Below are positions 56,041 through 64,000 of a stretch of 64,000 bases of DNA, in pieces (positions within the stretch are counted from its first letter, which is position 1; the number at the start of each line of letters is the position of its first letter). The notes under the pieces were generated by a model. It searched no databases. It saw only the letters and a list, made by a program, of their open reading frames with translations, and was not told where the DNA came from. This DNA comes from Symsagittifera roscoffensis. Lineage: Eukaryota; Xenacoelomorpha; Acoela; Convolutidae. The DNA lies in assembly GCF_963678635.1 (NCBI RefSeq), contig NC_087068.1, positions 52,538,213-52,602,212 of the forward strand, in the 5' to 3' direction. The translations under genes were made by a program, and so were the position numbers.

Positions 56041-57030
56041 CAATTTTTAAGTTCGTAGCTAGTGTGAATCGAGAATTTATTTGCGAGTTTTTGTTTTGTC
56101 TCTGTAATAATTTTTCTGTTACTTTTTGATAAACTTCACTATGTTTTTTACCTCTGTTGAAAATCCATTTGGTGTGTGTACCGGAAGCTATTTTTAAAAT
56201 TTGTGGAAAAATGAAACAGATCTTCATCGTGGGTATGTAGTAGCAGATTATGACATAATGATTTTTTAGTGGATCGACAATAAGCTTGTGTATTTTTTGA
56301 AGGATTTGCTGTGAACGTTATCGGTTTTTGTGGTTTTTGCTTGAAAACCATTTCGTATGGTGACATTCCTAGAGTTGTTGTGATTTGTGAATTGTAGGAT
56401 AAGAGGATTAATTTTACATCTGCTGACCATTCAGTATATCGTGTGTCATTTTCATTAATGATACATCCCAGGTGTTGCTGTAATGAACGGTTCATACCTT
56501 CGTCTAATCCGTTTGTCCATGGTGCATGAGATGTACGCGGTTTATGTTTGATGTTATATACGTGGCATAGTGTGATGATTTCATTATTTATAAATTCTGT
56601 GCCGTTATCTGTGACTAATATTTCGGGTAGTCCGAATTTAGCTATCCAATGTTCGTAAAGTGTTGTGTATGCGTAATGAGCATTACAATGTGGTGCTGGG
56701 TTGAGCGCTACGTAGTGCGTAAATGCATCAACAATGACCATAATATAAGAATTTCCTTCGGAGGATGGTGAAATTGGTCCTTTTGTGTCGTATAAAATTC
56801 TATGATTGAAATATACACTTTGTTCTTTAAAATCTTGGTTCTGTGCTCTTTGTTTTTGTTTGGAATAAGGTTTATTTAATTGACATCTTATGCAATCGTT
56901 GCATAATACTTTAATCCAAATTGGTGCAGTTAGAAAGTAAAAATTTTGTGTAAAGTTTGAGTATGTCTTTTCAGATTCCTGAGTGTCCTTTTGTATGTTG
57001 TGTTTGTGATATGTTGAATGCTATTAACAT
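55994..57030 (-). pseudogene. integrase fragment B0
   Basis: Two overlapping open blocks, 56741-56148 and 56227-55994. The first holds TDNGTEF and the third acidic motif as GLDEGMNRS, where the intact element has GLVEGMNR. The second runs through LLQRQNKNSQINSRFTLATN, with Ser (TCG, 56084-56086) at the position of the intact element's UAA. N-terminal zinc-domain residues are readable up to 57,030. The right breakpoint is shared with array units, which marks this as the founder-like copy. Confidence 0.75.
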
Positions 57031-57040
57031 CATACTTAGG

Positions 57041-57600
57041 TGACAGTCTTAAAGTTGTTGTGATTTGTGAAATTCAAGATAAGGGGAATAGTTTTACATC
57101 TGTTGACTATTCTGTTTATTGTGTGTCATTTCCTTCATTGATACATCTGAGATATTCTAGTAATGAACGGTTCATGCCCTCGACTAATTCATTAGTCCAA
57201 GGTGCATGAGATGTACGTGGTTTGTGTTTAATAATATATAAGTGGCACAGATAGTTTCGTTGTTTATAAATTCAGTGTCATTGTCTGTAACAAGGAATTC
57301 GGATTTCCGGTAATCCGAATTTTGCTCAGCTCACGAATGTTCATAAAGTGTTGTATATGCATAATAAGCGTTACAATGGGGTACATAGTGTGTAAATGCG
57401 TCAACTATGACCATTATATATGAGTTTCCTTCTGAGAATAGTGATATTGTTCCTTTTGTATCAAATGAAATTCTGTGATTGAAGTATAGACTTTGTCCTT
57501 TGAAATCTTGTTTTTCTGCAATTTGTTTTTGGTTTGGGTATGGTTTGTTTATTTGGCATGTTACACAATCATTGCAGAATACTAAATAGGTAGGTATATG
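57041..57600 (-). pseudogene. array segment C1, partial integrase
   Basis: In reverse it reads the integrase core from the Cys-rich motif through the DDE region to SQITTTL, in broken frames. It belongs to a subtype distinct from the B segments, for example with a spelling closer to KGQSLYFNHRISFDTKG of the intact element. Confidence 0.6.
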
Positions 57601-57955
57601 TTCGCTAGAGGTTGCAGTGCGTGTTTATCGGGGCGCAAAGTACTGCTATGCTCAAACTCTGTTAGTATACAATTTTTTCACTTTGCGTTTTCCTTGTTTT
57701 TAATTATATTGAAATCTTCAAAAATTTCTCCCTATCGCAATTCGAAATGTATTCATCTAATTTTTTATCCTAGTCATAGCCAATAGTCATCTCAAGGGAC
57801 CAACCTTCTTGAAATTTTAATTTTTTCAACCTAGTTTTGAAAAAAATTGGAAAAATATGCCCAAATTCCTTGTTTTTTGGTGGATTTCAGAGGCATGGGT
57901 TGGGACGCGAGTTTTTCTCATTTTGATGTTCTGGGGCTGCTTTTCTTAATTAATC
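57601..57955. repeat. array segment A1, non-integrase
   Basis: Begins TTCGCTAGAGGTTGCAGTGC and ends where integrase homology starts (GTTTCC). It does not resemble any part of the intact element that I can see. The same segment recurs at about 59,530, 61,461 and 62,721. Its origin is unknown. Confidence 0.7.
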
Positions 57956-58020
57956 TGGAAACAAATCGTATTCCAATTTTTAAGTTTGTAGCTGCTGTGA
58001 ATCGAGAATTTATTTGGGAA

Positions 58021-58962
58021 TTAATGTTTCGTCTCTGTAATAAATTTTTTGTTACTTTTGATAAATTTCATTATGTTTTTACCTCTGTTGAAAATCCATT
58101 TGGTGTGTGTATCGGAAGTTATTTTTAAAATTTGTGGATGATTAATCGGATCTTCATCGTGGGTATGTTGTAGTATATTATAACATATTGATTCTTTAGT
58201 GGATTGACAATAAGCTTGTGTATTTATTGAAGGATTTGCTGTGAACATTATCGCTTTTCGTGGTTTTTGCTTGAAAACCATTTGGTATGGTTACATTCCT
58301 AGAGTTGTTGTGATTTGTGAATTGTAGGATAAGGGGAATAATTTTACATCTGCTGACCATTCAGTATATCGTGTATCATTTCCATTAATGGTACATCTAA
58401 GGTATTCCTGTATCGAACGGATCATACCTTCGACTAATCCATTTGTCCATGGTGCATGAGATGTACGTGGTTTATGTTTGATATTATATAAGTGGCATAG
58501 TCTGATGATTTCATTATTTTTAAATTCTGTGCCGCTATCTGTGACTATTATTTCGGGTAGTCCGAATTTAGCTATCCAATGTTCGTAAAGTGTTGTGTAT
58601 GCGTGATAAGCATTACAATGTGGTGCTGGGTTGAGCGCTACGTAGTGCGTAAATGCATCAGCAAGGACCATAATATAAGAATTTCCTTCATAGGATGGTG
58701 AACTTGGTCCTCTTGTGTCAAATAAAGTTCTAGGATTGAAATATAGACTTTGTCGTTTAAAATCTTGTTTCTGTACTATTTGTTTTTGATTGGAATAAGG
58801 TTGATTTAATTGATATATTATACAATCGTTGCATAATATTTCAATCCAAAATGGTGCATTTGGAAAGTAAAATCTTTGTGTAAAATTTGAGTATGTCTTT
58901 TCTGACCCTGAGTGTCCTTTTGTATGTTGTGTTTGTGATATGTTGAATGCTATTAACATCAT
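58021..58962 (-). pseudogene. array segment B1, integrase with one frame change
   Basis: Block 58962-58291 (223 codons) holds GHSGSEKTY, FDTRGPSSP, TDSGTEF and GLVEGMIRS, so the three acidic residues are present although neighbours have changed. Block 58281-58021 continues in another frame after an indel near 58,285. It resembles the integrase of the intact element but is diverged. Confidence 0.7.
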
Positions 58963-58963
58963 A

Positions 58964-59529
58964 GTTAGGTGACAGTCCTAAAGTTGTTGTGATTTGTGAA
59001 TTATAAGATAAGGGGAATAGTTTTACATCTGTTGACTACTCAGTTTATTGTGTGTCATTTCCCTTAATGATACATCTGAGATATTCTTGTAATGAACGGT
59101 TCATGCCCTCGACTAATCCATTAGTCCAAGGTGCATGAGATGTACGTGGTTTCTGTTTAATATTAAATAAGTGGCATAGATAGTTTCGTTGTTAATAAAT
59201 TCAGTGTCATTGTCTGTAACAAGGATTTCGGATATCCGGTAATCCGAATTTTGCTCAATTTACGAATGTTCATAAAGTGTTGTATATGCATAATAAGCAT
59301 TACAATGGGGTACGTAGTGTGTAAAGGGGACAACTATGACCATTTTATATGGGTTTCCTTCTGAGGATAGTGATATTGGTCCTTTTGTATCAACTGAAAT
59401 TCTGTGATTGAAGTTTAGACTTTGTCCTTTGAAATCTTGTTTTTCTGCAATTTGTTTTTGGTTTGGGTATGGTTTGTTTGTTTGGCATGTTACACAATCA
59501 TTGCATAATACTAAATAGGTGTCCATATA
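58964..59529 (-). pseudogene. array segment C2, partial integrase
   Basis: The longest open block, 59526-59260, reads LCNDCVTCQTNKPYPNQKQ and then ISVDTKGPISLSS (first catalytic Asp). The second motif lies beyond a frame change. It starts at the same breakpoint (GGTGACAGTC) as C1 and C3. Confidence 0.65.
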
Positions 59530-59870
59530 TTCGCTAGAGGTTGCAATGCGTGTTTATCGGGGCGTAAAGTACTGCTATGCTCAAACTCTGTTAGTATACA
59601 ATTTTTTCACTTGGCATTTTCCTTGTTTTTCATTAAGTTGAAATCTTAAATAATTTCTCCCTATCGCAATTCGAAATATATTCATTTAATTTTTTATCCT
59701 AGTCATAGCCAATAGTCATCTGAAGGGCCCAACCTTCTTGAATTTTTAATTTTTTGACCCTAGTTTTGAAAAAAATTGGAAAAATATGCCCAAATTACTT
59801 GTTTTTTGGTGGATTTCAGGTTTATGGGATGGGACGCGAATTTTTCTCATGTTGATATTCTGTGGCTGCT
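59530..59870. repeat. array segment A2
   Basis: Second copy of the non-integrase segment, with substitutions relative to A1, such as CACTTGGCATT for CACTTTGCGTT. Confidence 0.7.
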
Positions 59871-60893
59871 TTTGTTAATTAATCTAGAAACAAATCGTAT
59901 TCCAACTTTTAAGTTTGTAGCTGGTGTGAATCGAGAATTTGTTTGGGAATTAATGTTTTGTCTCTGTAATAAACTTTTTGTTACTTTTTGATAAATAACC
60001 TTATCTTTTTTACCTCTGTTGAAAATCCATTTTGTGTGTGTACCGGAAGCTATTTTTAAAATTTGTGGAAAATGAAACAGATCTTCATCGTAGGTATGTA
60101 GTAGTAGATTATAACATAATGATTTTTTAGTGGATCGACAATAAGCTTTTGTATTTATTGAAGGATTTGCTGTGAACATTATCGGTTTTTGTGGTTTTTG
60201 CTTGAAAACCATTTCGTATGGTGACATTCCTAGATTTGTTGTGATTTGTGAATTGTAGGATAAGAGGAATAATTTTACATCTGCTGACCATTCAGTATAT
60301 CGTGTGTCATTTTCATTAGTGATACATCTAAGGTGTTCCTGTAATGAACGGTTCATACCTTCGACTAATCCGTTTGTCCATGGTGCATGAGATGTACGTG
60401 ATTTATGTTTGATGTTATATGAGTGGCATAGTGTGATGATTTCATTATTTATAAATTCTGTGCCGTTATCTGTGACTATTATTTCGGGTAGTCCGAATTT
60501 AGCTATCCAATGTTCGTAAAGTGTTGTGAATGCGTAATAAGCATTACAATGCGCTACTGGAATGAGCGCTACGTAGTGCGTAAATGCATCAACATTGACC
60601 ATAATATAAGAATTTCCTTCGGAGGATGGTGAAATTGGTCCTTTTGTGTCATATAAATTTCTATGATTGAAATATAGACTTTGTTCTTTAAAATCTTGGT
60701 TCTGTGCTATTTGTTTTTGTTTGGAATAAGGTTTATTTAATTGACATCTTATGCAATCGTTGAATAATACTTTAATCCAAATTGGTGCAGTTACAAAGTA
60801 AAAATTTTGTGTAAAATTTGAGTATGTCTTTTCTGATCCTGAGTGTCCTTTTGTATGTTGTGTTTGTGATATGTTGAATGCTAATAACATCAT
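59847..60893 (-). pseudogene. array segment B2, open integrase fragment (348 codons)
   Basis: The best-preserved integrase fragment of the array is open from 60893 to 59847. It has GHSGSEKTY, then LFNDCIRC where the first Cys of the zinc motif is replaced by Phe, then YDTKGP, TDNGTEF and GLVEGMNR with all three catalytic acidic residues. Near its end, NINSQTNSRFTPATN carries Ser (TCC, 59946-59948) where the intact element has UAA. The C-terminus runs into segment A. The loss of a zinc ligand argues against full activity, but the open frame over 1 kb is notable. Confidence 0.75.
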
Positions 60894-60897
60894 ACTT

Positions 60898-61460
60898 AGG
60901 TGACAGTCTTAAAGTTGTTGTGATTTGTGAATTATAAGATAAGGGGAATAGTTTTACATCTGTTGTTTATTCTGTTTATTGTGTGTCATTTCCTTCATTG
61001 ATACATCTGAGATATTCTAGTTATGAACAGTTCATGCCCTCGACTAATCCATTAGTCCAAGGTGCATGAGATGTACGTGGTTTCTGTTTAATATTAAATA
61101 AGTGGCATAGATAGTTTCGTTGTGAATAAATTCAGTGTCATTGTCTGTAACAAGGATTTCGGATATCCGGTAATCCGAACTTTGCTCAATTTACGAATGT
61201 TCATAAAGTGTTGTATATGCATAATAAGCATTACAATGGGGTACGTAGTGTGTAAAGGGGTCAATTATGACCATTATATATGGGTTTCTTTCTGAGGATA
61301 GTGATATTGGTCCTTTTGTATCAAATGAAATTCTGTGATTGAAGTATAGACTTTGTCCTTTGAAATCTCGTTTTTCTGCAATTTGTTTTTGGTTTGGGTA
61401 TGGTTTGTTTATTTGGCATGTTATACAATCATTGCATAAAATTAAATAGTTATGTATATG
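60898..61460 (-). pseudogene. array segment C3, partial integrase
   Basis: Same extent and breakpoint as C1 and C2. Frames are broken, but the DDE-region homology is readable in reverse. Confidence 0.6.
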
Positions 61461-61815
61461 TTCGCTAGAGGTTGCAGTGCGTGTTTATCGGGGCGCAAAG
61501 TACTGCTATGCTCAAACTCTGTTAGTATACAGTTTTTTCACTTTGCATTTGCCTTGTTTTTCATTATATTGAAATCTTCAAAAAAATTTCTCCCTATCGC
61601 AATTCGAAATGTATTCATTTAATTTTTTATGCTAGTCGTAGCCAATAGTCATCTTAAGGGCCCAACCTTCTTGAAATTTTAATTTTTTCAACCTAGTTTT
61701 GAAAAAAGTTGGAAAAATATGCCCAAACTCCTTGTTTTTTGGTGGATTTCAGAGGTATGGGTTGGGACGCAAGTTTTTCTCATTTTGATGTTCTGGGGCT
61801 GCTTTTGTTAAATAA
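61461..61815. repeat. array segment A3
   Basis: Third copy of the non-integrase segment. It is close to A1 in most diagnostic positions. Confidence 0.7.
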
Positions 61816-61882
61816 TCTGGAAACAACTCGTATTCCAATTTTTAAGTTTGTAGCTGGTGTGAATCGAGAATTTATTTGGGAA

Positions 61883-62640
61883 TTATTGTTTTGTCTCTGT
61901 AATAAATTTTTTGTTACTTTTGATAAATTTCATTATGTTTTTACCTCTGTTGAAAATCCATTTGGTGTGTGTACCGGAAGCTATTTTTAAAATTTGTGGA
62001 TGTTGAAAGTGATCTTCATCGTGGGTATGTTGTAGTAGATTATAACATATTGATTCTTTAGTGGATTGACAATACGCTTGTGTATTTATTGAAGGATTTG
62101 CTGTAAACATTATCGCTTTTCGTGGTTTTTGATTGAAAACCATTTGGTATGGTTACATTCCTAGAGTTGTTGTGATTTGTGAATTGTAGGATAAGGGGAA
62201 TAATTTTACATCTGCTGACCATTCAGTATATCGTGTATCTATTCCATTAATGATACATCTAAGGTATTCCTGTAATGAACGGTTCATACCTTCGACTAAT
62301 CCATTTGTCCATGGTGCATGAGATGTACGTGGTTTATGTTTGATATTATATAAGTGGCATAGTGTGATGATTTCATTATTTATAAATTCTGTGCCGTTAT
62401 CTGTGACTATTATTTCGGGTAGTCCGAATTTAGCTATCCAATGTTCGCAAAGTGTTGTGTATGCGTAATAAGCGTTACAATGTGGTGCTGGGTTGAGCGC
62501 TACGTAGTGCGTAAATGCATCAACAATGACCATAATATAAGAATTTTCTTCGTAGGATGGTGAACTTGGTCCTTTTGTGTCAAATAAAATTCTGTGATTG
62601 AAGTATAGACTTTGTCCTTTAAAATCTTGTTTTTCTGCAA
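61883..62640 (-). pseudogene. array segment B3 fused to C, chimeric integrase
   Basis: Blocks 62533-62153 (TDNGTEF, GLVEGMNRS) and 62143-61883 have the B type. Upstream, 62688-62500 has C-type sequence (KNKILKDKVYTSITEFYLTQ in a shifted frame). The switch from B to C type lies at about 62,580-62,640. The remaining zinc domain of B and most of C are missing, which explains the 1260-bp spacing. Confidence 0.7.
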
Positions 62641-62720
62641 TTTTGTTTTTGGTTTGGGTATGGTTTGTTTGTTTGGCATGTTACACAATCATTGCATAAT
62701 ACTAAATAGGTGTCCATATA

Positions 62721-63075
62721 TTCGCTAGAGGTTGCAATGCGTGTTTATCGGGGCGCAAAGTATTGCTATGCTCAAACTCTGTTAGTATACAATTTTTTCA
62801 CTTGGCATTTTCCTTGTTTTTCATTAAATTGAAATCTTAAATAATTTCTCCCTATCGCAATTCGAAATATATTCATTTAATTTTTTATCCTAGTCATAGC
62901 CAATAGTCATCTCAAGTTCCCAACCTTCTTGAAATTTTAATTTTTTGACCCTAGTTTTGAAAAAAATTGGAAAAATATGCCCAAATTACTTTTTTTTTTT
63001 TGGATTTCAGATTTATGGGTTGGGACGCGAATTTTTCTCATGTTGATGTTCTGGGGCTGCTTTTGTTAATTAATC
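62721..63075. repeat. array segment A4
   Basis: Fourth copy of the non-integrase segment. It resembles A2 more than A1 or A3 at several sites, such as CACTTGGCATT and the end of the segment. Confidence 0.7.
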
Positions 63076-63079
63076 TAGA

Positions 63080-64000
63080 AACAAATCGTATTCCAACTTT
63101 TAAGTTTGTAGCTGGTGTGAATCGAGAATTTGTTTGGGAATTAATGTTTTGTCTCTGTAATAAACTTTTTGTTACTTTTTGATAAATATCCTTATCTTTT
63201 TTTACCTCTGTTGAAAATCCATTTGGTGTGTGTACCGGAAGCTTTTTTTAAAATTTGTGGATGTTGAAATTGATCTTCATCGTGGGTATTTAGTAGTAGA
63301 TTATACCATATTGATTCTTTAGTGGATTGACAATAAGCCTGTGTATTTATTGAAGGATTTGCTGTGAACATTATCGGTTTTCGTGTTTTGATTGGAAACC
63401 ATTTCCTATGGTGACATTCCTAGACTGGTTGTGATTTGTGAATTGTAGGATAAGGGGAATAATTTTACATCTGCTGACCATTCAGTATATCGTGTATCAT
63501 TTCCATTAATGACACATCTAAGGTACTCCTGTAAGGAACGGTTCATACCTTCGACTAATCCATTTGCCCATGATGCATGAGATGTAAGTGATTTATGTTT
63601 GATATTATATAAGTGGCATAGAGTGATGATTTCATTATTTATAAATTCTTTGCCGTTATCTGTGACTATTATTTCGTGTAGTTCGAATTTAGCTATCCAA
63701 TGTTCATAAAGTGGTGTGTATGCGTAATAAGCATTACAATGTGTTACTGGGTTGAGTAAAACGTAGTGCGTAAATGCATCAACAAAGACCATAATAAAAG
63801 AATTTCCTTCGCAGGATGGTGAAATTGGTCTTTTTGTGTCAAATGAAATTCTATTATTGAAATATAGACTTTGTCTATTAAAATCTTGTTTCTGTGCTAT
63901 TCGTTTTTGATTAGAAAAAAGGTTAATTTAAATGACATATTATGCACTCGTTGCATAATACTTTAATCCAAATTGATGCATTTGGAAAGTAAAATTTTTG
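63080..64000 (-). pseudogene. array segment B4, partial integrase at window edge
   Basis: The open block 63792-63406 holds TDNGKEF and GLVEGMNRS. Flanking parts are in other frames. The segment extends to the right edge with its N-terminal part incomplete. Confidence 0.65.

Larger units (their letters stand above)
53243..57040 (-). mobile_element. Internally deleted, diverged relative of the large element
   Basis: Read on the minus strand from 57,040: integrase, GPY/F tail, pol-env spacer, then directly the 3' end of the 599-aa ORF homologue, the 3' non-coding region with its conserved hairpin, and a decayed 3' LTR. The junction near 55,400 joins positions equivalent to about 30,000 and 35,790 of the intact element, so about 5.8 kb holding the small ORFs, the ATG-less ORF and env are gone. 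The 5' end is truncated at 57,040, at the same point where the array units end. Divergence from the intact element is substantial throughout. Confidence 0.85.
57041..64000 (-). repeat. Tandem array of ~1.93-kb integrase-derived units
   Basis: Units have the order C-A-B on the plus strand: C is a short integrase fragment of about 560 bp, A about 355 bp of unrelated sequence, and B an integrase fragment of about 1,010 bp. The anchor TTCGCTAGAGGTTGCA occurs at 57601, 59530, 61461 and 62721, giving spacings of 1929, 1931 and 1260. The last short spacing reflects a B-C fusion. Units are clearly diverged, so the array is not very recent, and it continues past the right edge. Confidence 0.9.

Noticed and set aside
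57847-58128. Plus-strand ORF of 93 codons in the array as a confident gene
   Set aside because: More than half of it is antisense to integrase. It is kept only as a question in the findings.
1-64000. CRISPR array, bacterial operons, rRNA or tRNA genes
   Set aside because: None was recognised on reading both strands. The repeats present are retroelement-derived or simple satellites, and the coding is eukaryotic in type.

Overview
The window is eukaryotic and repeat-rich, with the look of a nematode genome, most likely Caenorhabditis. The evidence is AT-rich non-coding DNA, short candidate introns with TTTTCAG-type acceptors, and, in the first 12 kb, broken proteins resembling multicopy Caenorhabditis repeat proteins (a Ty3/gypsy gag-pol and an SGNH-hydrolase-like protein). 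That placement is inference. I saw no bacterial gene organisation, rRNA or tRNA gene, or CRISPR array.

Layout. (1) 1-12,037, minus strand: decayed coding DNA. An SGNH-like protein broken by frameshifts lies at 1-4,572. A Ty3/gypsy remnant lies at 5,348-12,037: gag, protease, an RT lacking its catalytic core, RNase H, a linker, and no integrase. (2) 12,038-19,216: non-coding DNA with a 25-bp tandem repeat, scattered copies of its core, and a perfect 14-bp-arm hairpin. (3) 19,217-38,127: a nearly intact LTR retroelement of 18,911 bp. Its two 410-bp LTRs look identical and it is flanked by a 4-bp CTAA duplication. (4) 38,128-53,242: AT-rich non-coding DNA with diverged repeats, homopolymeric G/C runs and a few possible exons. 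(5) 53,243-57,040, minus strand: the 3' part of an older relative of the large element, with env and most accessory coding deleted. (6) 57,041 to the window end: a tandem array of about 1.93-kb units, each holding two integrase-derived segments and about 355 bp of unrelated sequence.

The large element is the most notable object. In order it carries: a long leader with repeated motifs, ORF1 (155 aa), a 26-nt overlap into a single-frame gag-pol (2,554 aa), a UAA stop followed in frame by 185 codons encoding the GPY/F module, two small membrane ORFs, a 378-codon open frame with no ATG, an envelope-like glycoprotein ORF (872 aa), and a 599-aa ORF of unknown function. Two ORF junctions are ATGA stop-start overlaps. 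The coding strand is strikingly A-rich and G-poor. The architecture suggests an endogenous retrovirus-like element using overlapping ORFs, probably splicing, and perhaps stop-codon readthrough. At the position of the UAA, all five related integrase copies in the window have a serine codon, so the stop may be an inactivating mutation in a young insertion.

The array appears to derive from the truncated relative, because both share the same breakpoints. Its integrase fragments still hold long open frames; one of 348 codons keeps all three DDE residues.
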